Assembly: GCA_028277985.1 (NCBI GenBank)
Contig: JANQFG010000005.1
Coordinates: forward strand, 1-64,000
Direction of reading: 5' to 3'
Length of the DNA: 64,000 bases
Source: a bacterium
GTDB lineage: Bacteria > Desulfobacterota > DSWW01
Made by a program: the position numbers and the translations under genes. Shown here one piece after another: positions 38,901 through 47,113 of the stretch. Positions within the stretch are counted from its first letter, which is position 1. Each line of letters begins with the position of its first letter. The notes beneath the pieces were generated by a model, which searched no databases, was not told the origin of the DNA, and saw only the letters and a program-made list of their open reading frames with translations.

Positions 38901-40674
38901 CTTCTTCGATGTGATCGTCGAGATATCCTCGGACGATGATCTCAACGGGACTGCCCTTCTCACTGTGGAAGATCCCGGAGGACTGACCGACGCCGATACG
39001 GCGATGGTGATTTTCAACAACGTGCCTCCCGGGGTGGCCGCGGGCCCGGACGCAACGGTAGCGGTAGGAGAGAGCTTCACCGGTGCGGGGAATTTCTCAG
39101 ACCCCGGCAATGACACCTGGACGGCCACGGTGGATTATGGTGACGGGGCGGGTCCTGAGCCCTTGGGCCTCCATCCGAACAAGTCACTTGATCTGGAACA
39201 CATCTACGTGAACCCAGGGACCTATCCTGTGGTGGTGTGCGTGGCCGACGACGATGGAGGAGTGGGATGCGACAGCCTGTCCGTGACGGTGCCGATACCC
39301 AACCGGCCACCCGTGCTGCAGCCGATAGGCAACCTCTTCCTCGAAGAGGGCGACATACTGGATATCGCGGTATCGGCCACAGACCCGGACGGCGACACCC
39401 TCACCCTCTGGGCAACCGGCCTGCCCGCCTTTGCCGGCTTCACGGACAATGGTGACGGTACGGGTTTCTTTAGCCTGGCTCCTGTGCATTCAGATGCCGG
39501 TGACCATCCCGGCATAGAGGTCGTGGTATCGGACGGAGCCCTGACGGACAGTGAAACCATCAGCATCATGGTGATCGGATGGAATCAGCCGCCCGTAGCG
39601 GACGCGGGTGTGGACCGGAACGTGGAGACCGCCACAGAGGTCACACTGGACGGTAGCAATTCCTTCGACCCGGACGGGGATATGATCACCTACGACTGGG
39701 GGATCGAGTGGAGTCTGGAAGGAGTGCCCGCAGGCAGCGCCCTGACAGACGGGCAGATCCAGGAGAGGACGACTCCTGTCCCATCCTTTATTCCGGACGT
39801 GGACGGCATCTATGACTTCAGGCTGGTTGTGAATGACGGCCAGGCAGACAGCGAGCCTGATTTCGTTCGGATCACGGCCGCCACCCCGAACATCCCGCCC
39901 AACGCCCATGCGGGCCCCGATCAGTCGGGGTTTGTTGGTGAGCAGGTGCTGCTGGATGGGAGCGGCAGCGATGACCCTGACAGTGGTCCGGAGCCTTTGA
40001 GCTACACGTGGACATTCGTGCAGCTGCCCACAGAAAGCAGCCTGGAGAATACCGACATCGCCGGTGCGAACCAGGCTCAGGCGAGCTTTGTGCCCGATGT
40101 GGGAGGCACCTACGTGCTGGCTCTGCAGGTCTTTGATGGCGAGGACGGCGGTGAGGACGACGTGACGATCACTGTCTCGGTGCCCAATGTGGCCCCGAAT
40201 GCGAATGCGGGCGAGGATCAGGAAGTCGGACTTGGCGAAGAGGTCATCCTCGACGGCACCGCCAGTGACGATCCGGACAATGCGCCCGAGGCACTGGCCT
40301 TCACCTGGCGTTTCGTCTCGGTCGCCGACGGCAGTTCCCTGACCAACAGCGATCTCATGGACGTAGATACTCCGGTCCCACACTTCACGCCGGATGTGGC
40401 GGGCACCTATGTGCTGGAACTCGAGGTCAGCGACGGTGAGATGAATGATTTCGACAATGTGATGGTCACCTGCGAGGGCCCACCCGAGCCGCTGCTATGC
40501 GATTTGGACGGCTCGGCTGACGTCGACCTGTATGACATAGGCATCCTCCTCGGCTACAGGAATCAGCAGGCCGACGCCTGTCTTGAATGCGATATAGATG
40601 GGGACGGCATGATTACCGTTCTGGATGCCAGGAGGTGCGTGCTCGAGTGCACCCGACCGCGGTGTGTGCCCTAG
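29917..40674 (+). CDS. Giant secreted multidomain protein (3585 aa): cupredoxin-like, S8 protease, CarboxypepD-reg-like repeats, PKD, CAP/SCP, cadherin/PKD-like repeats, C-terminal dockerin-like
   Basis: Signal peptide; TAVVDSGFE / GDHGQLVTGII / GGTSSATPHVAGLVGYM triad; CAP region FLDLLNAYRAQKGLPPVEASPGLTKAAVRHASDMAANDFLDHMGSDG; CDLDGSADVDLYDIGILLGYRNQQ..CDIDGDGMITVLDARRCV. Confidence 0.92.
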   Translation: MNNKRSPWLIALTVCLGLLIHSTSAGALDISITDTGFQPASVTILAGEGVHWTNDSGDTQTVTADGGLFDSGPLQPGAGFSVALAIPGVHTYRSSSNPDFEARFHVVLEELSADDDALANDHIPDITFPLQLADDMSPHPDWGFLTSRTRILLGFTDTATVTQANAALQAATVAIIGGLPEVDILLVAAQDTPDFSGLTAALDTLRADPAVDFAAISSEMELQELPRPADETTGKPPYNWTWARTETASGDPLGDTGNWNLEASRLPQAWNLRETIQRRGHVESTRTAVVDSGFEPHEDMIGTRSEHVLCKPTPDGPKCTTSEPGDHGQLVTGIIAAVYDNDSVEEGRSLGLSGVNPVARVSALEYGFEGGTDAFADLLEIIKLVAEELSDIKVVNLSVKHSVPHAVPGDQPWWDSQGVFPVCGPGDNDDNTAGANDFCTPNNDDDWLEEMANLGKATRNIAEYASQKGIIIVQAAGNDSGQTTPGLPKSTFCLGSGVNVEGCTFERLKAVNVAEFAWASENWVNPAIANPIIIVEAIGIDLGRSVYSNIEGDVSAPADDLVKLALDNLYAQKGAGGTSSATPHVAGLVGYMSAFDPSLTIDQIKDHLLGWARADTTDGAESRIDAFATMLSLPGAAKALVDVNDMSKDGNRRVVLGPPDPDNLGGVELGLDMTSSSDIDPSTGTWYRTHPDGIIDMRDFRRFRDVRLQLCEKLPPGTGECIDIADSADIQLNGPPDHPKKDLNFDRCVNQGSSDPDCPTSENVFPRFDFNGDGVFSRSDLATVPLKPDGSPADDKLDETLMTDLEVLMSQWDPDLEKTEGYAASDLPGLLLSADLEIHAQDLFGEGAGDVTVTIIRPDTNTALPTRTIPVGDFIVYTVPADVYLEINASAMVGSELIEAAPYILSVRPGVDVRFELCRRNLNLIASPATLLADGAAESSIALTLQPCPTDSLEDAVVTFTQTPGGPNHGSLQYSTVGLDPDGTATNVFTAGTEVADYEITAVATLKNGKQVQGTVSLKTTNPVKIFYNWQQTILNFSEEGSSRWPPMDPTDPAQDIRCGKATIRGTVFDPLTPPHDPVEGAIVEVLGVDGTRAATNADGFFLIDDVGLGANNSPIQVTVRATTPDFTVDKTVTVFCDASLLVEFGQPPSAPARLEGSVLDATGAPLAGVFIGSDFGGSTTTNLSGNYALEDVPTSPNGVQRTWNVTARASGLMPNRQAVSVWEGSVDELDFQLGIGDCDDFVIHEFQLTQDRLHSEFGDLVEGGNITKFRVYQDGTEIATYGMEGTLPPPVEIVPAGTIGWEECVNDFKFDAFPTSDAFPGFPPPHLTLKRQGSLEQAGSAMLLDEFVTDSMVSGTFDWQNSGSQAPADGAMPTQQFAGTVAMAIPFDQLERYQDHALPSTVFMDTVPEGLRLHGLKEIAELEYPYESSWTFTEAFMEGMPPFVTPFTHYSIGFGDVPDSSGAMKAGTHQSELMFIPRGDGSALKFSGDVSQPVTFKPDGAGGYEKYEYCEVVDRQYTSSHEYFTALDIVQDGIHSTRLWRRNSTYYGVSNNDLYVFTSSSSSKSWQHEYPMPVGPGNSKIRYAFVAIPYTDEAELEALILSGLLDPPSCEETPSLEALFDATPNPADEGSLVSFTDQSLSPGNSIVSWDWDLGNGDTSVEQDPATFYNDNGTYQVDLTVVDATGAISVASMDVTVTNLPPEGQVGDAFANEGETVDITVLLADPGEDDRQALAFRLESTNSAFPVIEDTRAAGIHTFSIGGLPAGDYPLTLTVTDKDGASDTDSGLVQILGSGTPPPPPPPPPPPTPTCDPSISLDGEEKAFLDLLNAYRAQKGLPPVEASPGLTKAAVRHASDMAANDFLDHMGSDGSTPEQRAQEEGYPSNNVSENVASGLPDGNTLLFAFMASAGHDQVMLDPLWNAVGIAREQGADWYWTVDFGETLDCPLARALPGESPASLYASAAARDWDHFVSNPPAIPENVRVLQYGGGDDPPSVLYPPVAAFVISDASPMEAETLTFTNASRDASGSLVSAILNVGDGSDPVLLGPGANHDHTYNTDGNLNVSVTATTTYGDTLTVTRPVFVEAAEEPPPPPGDFNVLISPSSQTFAPGSGSNFVVTVTAINDFSAPVTLSVAALPYGITAQFSPPTLTPSASSSLLVTATDDADTGDFDLNVTATGGGITHTTSSSVSVEFGLIPICTGTLEGVVTDTVTGNPIANARVSKSYTGSPLDIFADSNGHYTMTGLPLGVNNSPQTTSLWGLADGYWYANGLGTAACGEVNTLDIQLVPMKYGTISGFVRVGTPDPNDLTENRSVTPTDVPIEGATVSLNNNTVFSTDAAGFYGGGSIQLGYNNEPVVYSPSVAADGYWHPAGWNPVTIEADKNTVADFVLVPKCTGTISGKLIFGDTGQPIANATLRATRTVWDYKFYDTVTNANGEFSFADIELSYNNASASYTITLQYPYLSEYAPLEVYVLLERCGDHLIEDLSLQARVSNYGALEGHVTDIETGDPVADARVAFRSYNPNVYRSDQADTDGAYRIETIFLGYDDQTSNTGSATASHNDFWSSSSPPITVNSGETSTADFELLRKKFGYVAGTVRNAATQEPIAGATFTFIAAEPSQEDGSYQSGPISLNTGNTPRQVGVRASADGYWDKFVQTTVSADQTTTVDIDMIEVCQSATIVGFVYDASTQEPIEGAAISITPSSGIGWKYTDQDGNFIVEDITVGTDNSPLDVTVSVYATGYYSQSKTVTIFCGATITAEFGHPSTDTGTIEGTVTNLDTGQPMGGVFIGSGFGGSATTDSQGYYILPDAPLSAGNTDRDWQVTAIPDSFPPLSQTVTVQANTTVTLDFEFGGSANQSPDLDPVGDQVIAEGETLDVAIFADDPDGDTITLWAAGLPAFADFTDHGGGLGTLTLAPAFGDMGEYPVVEIFASDGDLSDKETFTISVLEGNQPPVAVAGGPYTANEGDTITLDGSGSSDPADDSLSYHWQFESESFFDVIVEISSDDDLNGTALLTVEDPGGLTDADTAMVIFNNVPPGVAAGPDATVAVGESFTGAGNFSDPGNDTWTATVDYGDGAGPEPLGLHPNKSLDLEHIYVNPGTYPVVVCVADDDGGVGCDSLSVTVPIPNRPPVLQPIGNLFLEEGDILDIAVSATDPDGDTLTLWATGLPAFAGFTDNGDGTGFFSLAPVHSDAGDHPGIEVVVSDGALTDSETISIMVIGWNQPPVADAGVDRNVETATEVTLDGSNSFDPDGDMITYDWGIEWSLEGVPAGSALTDGQIQERTTPVPSFIPDVDGIYDFRLVVNDGQADSEPDFVRITAATPNIPPNAHAGPDQSGFVGEQVLLDGSGSDDPDSGPEPLSYTWTFVQLPTESSLENTDIAGANQAQASFVPDVGGTYVLALQVFDGEDGGEDDVTITVSVPNVAPNANAGEDQEVGLGEEVILDGTASDDPDNAPEALAFTWRFVSVADGSSLTNSDLMDVDTPVPHFTPDVAGTYVLELEVSDGEMNDFDNVMVTCEGPPEPLLCDLDGSADVDLYDIGILLGYRNQQADACLECDIDGDGMITVLDARRCVLECTRPRCVP

Positions 40675-40766
40675 CAGTCTGGGCCCTTGCTTACAGTCAA
40701 TTCTGGAGCACCTCAGGCGGCCTCTAAGTACCTCTCTTCCCCTGTCTGAGCTTCCATTTCTCATAG

Positions 40767-40838
40767 AAATAGCACATATAGCTTGGTCCGACCCCGATCC
40801 TCAAATAGCACTCACAGCCTGGTCCGACCCCGCTCCCA
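40767..40838. repeat. Two tandem 36-bp REP-like units (aaatagcac..agc[tc]tggtccgaccccg[ac]tcc)
   Basis: Read by eye at 40767 and 40803. Confidence 0.85.
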
Positions 40839-41755
40839 GCACCCATCCCCCCAAAACCAGCATGGCCCTAAACTCAAGCTCCTTGGACGGTGGCATGACT
40901 TTGTTAGCGTTGGAGGCTGCGCGCTCTCCGAAACGGATGATCATGTATTGCCCTCGCCCTTCTGGAGGACGAGGTGAAGCCTGGAGCACGTCTGGCTGTC
41001 GTGCCGAACGCAACAATGCAGTACTACTCGGACACCTAGGCGTCTATCTTCTAGATGACCGTCTATCTTGTTCACAAATTGTGTAGGAAGTGTCTTCTCT
41101 TCATTATGCTAAATATAATTGAACGGTTGAGAGGGAGGTTCCGTCCATTCCCCAGCTTGGCCACACTTCGCTGTACACGATCTTTACAGCTGCTTCCACC
41201 CCCGCGTGCTACCAAACACCCCAGCCGTTCTCTCGAGGTCCCATCTTCTAACGAATTTCCTCATTCAAATCTAGAAGCTTAAAGCTATTTCTCGGAGACA
41301 GGACTTCACCTTTCTAGAGCCGGGCACGATTCTTGAATTGGAAATCGCCCCCGAAGGGGTACAGGAATCCTGCTCCACAATCCGCGGGACCACTCGAAAG
41401 AATTAGCGTCACGTCCCCGATAAGGCCTCGGATTTCTCTACCTCCGGATGGGGAGTCGACGGGCGGGCACTCTCTCTTCTCTGCCTTCGCAGTCGTCAGC
41501 ATTCTCTACTCATTGTTCATGCCGTTTTCGCGGGCTAGGCCGTCCGAGGACACGCACACGAGAGAGGCTGTAGTGGTCTACATGTTCAGAGAATCCAAAA
41601 GAAGGGGTAAAGAATGCTGAGAAAGTCGATGCTTGCATTGAGTACCGGGCTGTGCTGCCTGATTGCGGGGGAAGCTTACTACAAACAAGAAGCAGGGAAT
41701 TGCTAGATCAATGGTGACTTAGCCGAATTGGATCTTCTCAAACAAGGGGGAAATC

Positions 41756-42553
41756 ATGAAAAAGTATTTGTGCCTTGCATTTTCTTTGTTCTTCTGTGGA
41801 TCGGTTCATGCTGACATTCTCTTAGAGGATGACTTCAATGATAATGTCATTGACACGAGCAAATGGTATTATCAGGGGAACAGGGTTGTAGAAGAAGAAG
41901 GGATAATCAAGGTTGAAAACACTGTAATAGACGAACCTGGGAATCTCTATGCGGAGGTGGCTATCCTCAATACTATCGAGCCAATTACCATCGAAAGAAG
42001 GGTTAAAGCTCATTACGCAAATGACAAATTCTCAGCTGGCTTGACAATCAGCCCCCTCGAAGCCCCTGAAAAAGCCATTAGTGTTCGATATATACACTTC
42101 TCTTATGACTGCACACGCGACGGATTCTATTTGTTCAGAGATGGAGGGTATTATGCCTGTGGGCATGAAGATAGAATGAGCGACAGAATAGCGCCTGTTT
42201 GGGATGAATGGTTTAATGAGAAAATCATTTATGACCCTGTTAGCGGATTGCTGAGCTATTTCATAAATGATCTTCTTCAAATGGAATACGATGTTGGGTC
42301 TTTGCCTGGAAACGTAACCGAATTAGTCTTCAGATTCAATTCTTGGGGTTGGTATACCGGACATTATCAGTATCTTGATGATGTAGAGGTTTCACAAGAT
42401 CCGGTTATACCTCCATGTGCTGGATCTGTAGTGGCATCGACGTATCAAACCAGTCCAGTTTATAGCTCTTCGGAGTTAACAAAGCATCTGGCTTACTTCC
42501 TTCTTCCGATAGGTGCGGTCCTCGGACTGGCGGTCTGGCGCAGGAAGAGATGA
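41756..42553 (+). CDS. Secreted LamG/concanavalin-like protein with C-terminal sorting-type TM tail
   Basis: Signal peptide MKKYLCLAFSLFFCGSVHA; DDFNDNVIDTSKWYYQGN; tail CAGSVVAS..LAYFLLPIGAVLGLAVWRRKR. Confidence 0.82.
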   Translation: MKKYLCLAFSLFFCGSVHADILLEDDFNDNVIDTSKWYYQGNRVVEEEGIIKVENTVIDEPGNLYAEVAILNTIEPITIERRVKAHYANDKFSAGLTISPLEAPEKAISVRYIHFSYDCTRDGFYLFRDGGYYACGHEDRMSDRIAPVWDEWFNEKIIYDPVSGLLSYFINDLLQMEYDVGSLPGNVTELVFRFNSWGWYTGHYQYLDDVEVSQDPVIPPCAGSVVASTYQTSPVYSSSELTKHLAYFLLPIGAVLGLAVWRRKR

Positions 42554-42755
42554 GATTGTAAGTCAACTCTGAAGATTCGTGGGGCGGCATGCGTGTTGAG
42601 TGTCGCCCTTTTTGGGTTAGCCTTCGAATTGAAACCATCCAGCACTTGGCTTGGGCGCAGAAAACGCTTTTGAGCGCCTCCGGCAAATCCAGAATAGATA
42701 TAGCTCTCCTTGATTTCCGGTTCCAGGCCCGTCTATTCGAGGTAGGCGGTCTTCA

Positions 42756-45700
42756 CTATTCGCTTCGCTTCGTCTTTGTGTTCCCTATACTCGGCAGGTC
42801 AGCTAGTAGCTCCCTCACCTTGTCCGGCTCGATCAGCGTCCCTAGCCGCTCGAAGATCTCCAGAGCCTTGGTCAGGTACTCCCGGGCCTGCTCCATGTTC
42901 CCTTTCCGCTTGTGGTAGCGGCCCATGCCTGAGTAGGCGAGGGCCACCTCGTTTTCGGCTCTGATTTCTCGGAAGACGGAGACGGCTTGTTTGAAGAGGG
43001 ATGGTGCACCTTCGGGGTTGGTCTCGAGGGCGATCTCGCCGAGGAGGCGGTGAGACCAGCCTATTACATACCTGGACCCGATGCCCTCTGACTTTTCCAG
43101 AATTTCCAAGGTCGTCTGTTTAGCCTTCTTGGTGAGCCCTCTCAGAAAATACCCTTCGGCGAGTAAGGGTAGCCACCCGAGCTCGGCTATCACAATGCCG
43201 GCCAATCGGCCTATTTGGGTGACCTCCTCGAGCAGCTCGACTCCTTTTTCCGAGTGGCCGGATCTACACCATGCCCATCCAAGAACCGCCTGTGCCGCCA
43301 CCTGATCGAACGGGGTCGGTGCGACCCGGCCGGCCATGGTCGCGTATTCGATCGCCTGTTCCGTATCGCCTCTGTGCGTACAGGCATACGCAAGGGCCCA
43401 TGCTGCGTAAGAAACCAGACTGTGGTCCGCTACCTCCTGAGCAACCTCAAGTGCCGCTTGACCCGCCTGATTCGCATCCTTCCAACGACCAAGATGTGCG
43501 TAGGCCCACGCTGCAAAGGATAGGGTCCACGAATATGTATTGGCGTCAAAGCGCTCCTCCATGATGCTGAGGACCTCATCTTTGTTGGCCAGAGCCCGAT
43601 CGTAGTCACCCCTCAATAAAAGGCTTAACTGCAGCGTCATGTACGTGTGGGCTGCATTTTCGGTGTCACCCGCTTCCACGCAGTATTCAGCGGCTCTGGT
43701 CGAGGTCTCGATGCTCTGATCCACGTATCCGAGAAGGAACCTGCACCACGCCAATCGAGAATAGAAGGCTCCCATCAACCGGGTAATGCCCAATGCGGCT
43801 GCCGAGGGTTCATACTTCATCAAGCAAGCATAGTACTCGGGGATCTTCAAGAGAAGGTGCATCAGTATCCACTGGTTTGCCAATAGTGAGATCCTTCTTT
43901 CGCAATGCTCCGGGGTCGGAGGAAGTGCATCCAGCAGTTTCATCGCTTCCTCGTAATAAGCCTTTGCATTCTCCAGTGCATACGCCTTGGTCGCCTTCTG
44001 GTTCGCCAGATCGAGATACTCCACGGCCTTCTCTCTGTTTTCACTCCGCACATAGTGGTAGGCCAACAGCTCGTAGTACTCCTCAAGTCTTTCGGCATAG
44101 AGATCTTCCATCGCTCTGCCTATTCGTTCGTGTATATCCTTCCGCCGCTTGAGGAGGAGACTGTTGTATGCCACCTCCTGCGTCAGGGCGTGCTTGAAGA
44201 TGTACTCCAGTTCAGGGAGTAGCTGCTTCTCATAGATGAACTCCAAGCCTTGAAGATCGAGGAGGGAGCCCCTCAGGTCTTCGCTCATACCCACGATCGA
44301 CAACAGTATGCGGTACGCAAACTCCCGTCCTATGACAGAGGCGACCTGGATGATTTGTTTCAAGTTGTCCGCAATCCGGTCCATTCGGCCCGCTATGATA
44401 CCTTGAATCGTATCCGGGACATCGATCTCGTTTGATTTTCGGGCCAGAACGTACTTGTCGTCCTTGCGCCGGATGGAGCCGTTCTCCACAAGGCTGTGGG
44501 TCAGTTCCTCTACGAAGAGGGGATTGCCTCCGGCTCTGCCGAGAACGAGCCCGGCGATCTCAGGGGCCATGTCACCGCCTTCAAGGATCGCCTGTACCAG
44601 TTCTGCACTTGTCTGAGCGGATAGCTGGTCAAGAGCGATCCTCCCATTCTGGGACTTGCTTCCCCACATGTGGGTGTACTCGGGGCGGTGGAGCAGGATG
44701 AGCAGGATTCTGGCATCCGGAAGGAAGCCGATCAGATAGTCGAGAAACTCGTCAGAGGTCCTGTCAATCCAGTGGAGATCCTCCACGGCCAGGATCAAGG
44801 GTTTCCGTTGGCTCTCGCGGACGAGAATGTCTCGTATGGTCTCGAATGCCTTCTCCCTGCGCTGTTGAGGAACAAGTCGGGGGTATCTCTCGTCCTCCAC
44901 CTTCAGGGACAAAACCTCATGGAGGGCAGGAGGGACGACTTCTGCCTCCTCGTCCAGTTGGAGCAGTCTATCCCTTACTTTCTCCTTGATCGTCGCCTCT
45001 CGATCCTCTTCCTCCACCTCGAAATACACCTTCAGAACATCCAGAATGGGCAAATACGGCATCGAACCGCCGTAGTGGAAGCACCGACCCTCGAGGTACG
45101 AATACTTGCCTTCGGGGAGGATTCCCCTCAGTTCGAGCAGGAGCCTTGATTTCCCGACCCCTGCCTCGCCCACCACCTCGATAACCTCGCCCGAGCCCGA
45201 TGCAACCCTCCGGAAAGCCTGCTTGAGCGTTTCAAGCTCCTCTTCTCGACCTACAAACCTTGTGAGCCCCTTCGCCGCCGCCGCCTCGAACCGAGTCTCG
45301 ACCTTGCCGGGTCGGATCAGTTCGTGTGCTTCCTGCGGCTCCTCCTTGCCCTGGAGTTCGATCTTGCCGATGGAGGCGAACTCGAAGAAGTCCATCGCCA
45401 GCCGATGGGTATGACCGGATACAAGCACCGATCCGGGATTCGACATATCCTGCATCCGGTGGGCCAGGTTCGTGGTATCTCCCAATGCCGTATAGTCCAT
45501 GCGAAGGTCATCGCCGATGCTTCCCACAATGACCGGGCCGGAGTTCAGCCCCATCCGCAGGGCGAACTCCGCTCCATGCTGCCCCTTGATCTTCTCCCCA
45601 TACACCTCGATTGCCTTCAGGATAGACAGGGCCGCGTGGCAACCCCGCCGCGCATGGTCCTCGTGGGCAACGGGAGCACCGAACAGTGCCATCACGCCGT

Positions 45701-46115
45701 CACCCGTGAACTGATTGATTGTCCCTTCGTAACGATGAATCTCGCCCATCAGGATCCTGAAAAACCCATCCATGATCTGGTGGACTTCCTCAGGGTCGAG
45801 CTTCTCGGAGATGGAGGTGTAGTTAGCCACGTCGGCAAAAAGGACCGTTACCAGTTTCCTCTCGCCTTCAATGGAGCTACGGGTCGTGAGGATCTTGTCG
45901 GCCAGATACCGGGGCGTGTATGCCCTGGGCCGGGAGTAGTCGATGGGAGAAGGTTCGTCAGACTCTCTAAGATCCGAGCCGCAGTTGTCGCAAAACTTCG
46001 CTGTGGAGGGCAATACCCTGCCGCAGTCTGGGCACGGGGTCTCTAACTTGGCCCCGCATTCCATGCAGAATCCGGCGTCCGCCTTGTTTTCAAACCGGCA
46101 CTCGGGGCAGTACAT
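42756..46115 (-). CDS. Zinc-ribbon / class III adenylate-guanylate cyclase / AAA ATPase / TPR regulator
   Basis: CPECRFENKADAGFCMECGAKL double zinc ribbon; VTVLFADVANYTSISEKLD and ALFGAPVAHEDHA cyclase motifs; GEAGVGKSRLL P-loop; C-terminal TPR-like helices. Confidence 0.92.
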   Translation of the reverse strand: MYCPECRFENKADAGFCMECGAKLETPCPDCGRVLPSTAKFCDNCGSDLRESDEPSPIDYSRPRAYTPRYLADKILTTRSSIEGERKLVTVLFADVANYTSISEKLDPEEVHQIMDGFFRILMGEIHRYEGTINQFTGDGVMALFGAPVAHEDHARRGCHAALSILKAIEVYGEKIKGQHGAEFALRMGLNSGPVIVGSIGDDLRMDYTALGDTTNLAHRMQDMSNPGSVLVSGHTHRLAMDFFEFASIGKIELQGKEEPQEAHELIRPGKVETRFEAAAAKGLTRFVGREEELETLKQAFRRVASGSGEVIEVVGEAGVGKSRLLLELRGILPEGKYSYLEGRCFHYGGSMPYLPILDVLKVYFEVEEEDREATIKEKVRDRLLQLDEEAEVVPPALHEVLSLKVEDERYPRLVPQQRREKAFETIRDILVRESQRKPLILAVEDLHWIDRTSDEFLDYLIGFLPDARILLILLHRPEYTHMWGSKSQNGRIALDQLSAQTSAELVQAILEGGDMAPEIAGLVLGRAGGNPLFVEELTHSLVENGSIRRKDDKYVLARKSNEIDVPDTIQGIIAGRMDRIADNLKQIIQVASVIGREFAYRILLSIVGMSEDLRGSLLDLQGLEFIYEKQLLPELEYIFKHALTQEVAYNSLLLKRRKDIHERIGRAMEDLYAERLEEYYELLAYHYVRSENREKAVEYLDLANQKATKAYALENAKAYYEEAMKLLDALPPTPEHCERRISLLANQWILMHLLLKIPEYYACLMKYEPSAAALGITRLMGAFYSRLAWCRFLLGYVDQSIETSTRAAEYCVEAGDTENAAHTYMTLQLSLLLRGDYDRALANKDEVLSIMEERFDANTYSWTLSFAAWAYAHLGRWKDANQAGQAALEVAQEVADHSLVSYAAWALAYACTHRGDTEQAIEYATMAGRVAPTPFDQVAAQAVLGWAWCRSGHSEKGVELLEEVTQIGRLAGIVIAELGWLPLLAEGYFLRGLTKKAKQTTLEILEKSEGIGSRYVIGWSHRLLGEIALETNPEGAPSLFKQAVSVFREIRAENEVALAYSGMGRYHKRKGNMEQAREYLTKALEIFERLGTLIEPDKVRELLADLPSIGNTKTKRSE

Positions 46116-46210
46116 CCAAACACTCCCCCCCGGAGGCAGAAGGTTCCGATTCAGAGAAAGGACAGATGGTTCCTTTCAAGGATTTCTTCGGGCAGATTCG
46201 AAAAATGAAA

Positions 46211-46244
46211 AAGGACCCAACGCTGTCCGCTGGGCCCTTTTCTA
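46211..46244 (-). terminator. Rho-independent-type hairpin downstream of tRNA-fMet
   Basis: Minus: gggcccagcggacagcgttgggtccttttt. Confidence 0.6.
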
Positions 46245-46247
46245 ATC

Positions 46248-46324
<77 letters not shown>

Positions 46325-46351
46325 ACAATATGGAACAATCTAACCATCGTA

Positions 46352-47113
46352 TTATCGCTTCTTACCTTTGTCAACCCCTGCAACCGAGGCCTGCAGTTTC
46401 TGCACTTCATCAGGCCTCAGCCTTCGATACCCGCCCTTGGGAAGCCCCTCCAAGGCCAGAGGCCCGAGGGCAACCCTCTTCAGCTTGACTACCTGGTAGC
46501 GGAACCGCTCGAGCATCTTCTTGACCTGCCGGTTCCTCCCCTCGTGCAGGGTCATGCGGAGCCAGCAGTTGCGGTCCCCCCTCTTCAGAAAGGAGACCCC
46601 TGCCGGAGCGGTCTTCCTTCCGTCCAGAACCACCCCGCTCCGGAGGCGGTCGATCACCTTCTTGTCCGGAACGCCCCTGACCTTGACGTGATAGACCTTC
46701 CTGACCTTGTACCGGGGATGAATGACCCGGTTGGCGAGTTCGCCGTCATTCGTGCACAAGAGAAGCCCCTCGGCGTCAAAATCCAATCGTCCAACGGGGT
46801 ACGGCTTACCCTTGATACCGGAGAGCAGGTCCCCCACGCAGGGCCGTCCACGAGGGTCCTCCATGGTGCAGAGCATGTTCCTAGGCTTGTGAAGAAGGAA
46901 GTAGACTGGAGCTGCGGGTTTGACCCGTTTGCCGTCCACCCTGACCGAATCTTTGGCCGGATCCACACAAGTTCCCGGCTCCCGCACGGCCTTGCCGTTC
47001 AGGGTTACGCGGCCCTCCCGGATCAATTCCTCGGCGTGCCGACGGGAGGCGGTCCCGGACCGGGCCAAGAAGCGGGCAAGCCTCTCCTCAGAGGGGCTCG
47101 GGTCAGTCTTCAT
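46352..47113 (-). CDS. rRNA pseudouridine synthase (RluB/RsuA family)
   Basis: N-terminal S4-type ERLARFLARSGTASRRHAEELIREGRVTLNG; YPVGRLDFDAEGLLLCTNDGELANRVIHPR. Confidence 0.93.
   Translation of the reverse strand: MKTDPSPSEERLARFLARSGTASRRHAEELIREGRVTLNGKAVREPGTCVDPAKDSVRVDGKRVKPAAPVYFLLHKPRNMLCTMEDPRGRPCVGDLLSGIKGKPYPVGRLDFDAEGLLLCTNDGELANRVIHPRYKVRKVYHVKVRGVPDKKVIDRLRSGVVLDGRKTAPAGVSFLKRGDRNCWLRMTLHEGRNRQVKKMLERFRYQVVKLKRVALGPLALEGLPKGGYRRLRPDEVQKLQASVAGVDKGKKR

Noticed and set aside
40492-40671. Cellulosome component based on the dockerin-like end
   Set aside because: No cohesin or glycoside hydrolase in the window; similar loops occur in non-cellulosomal proteins.
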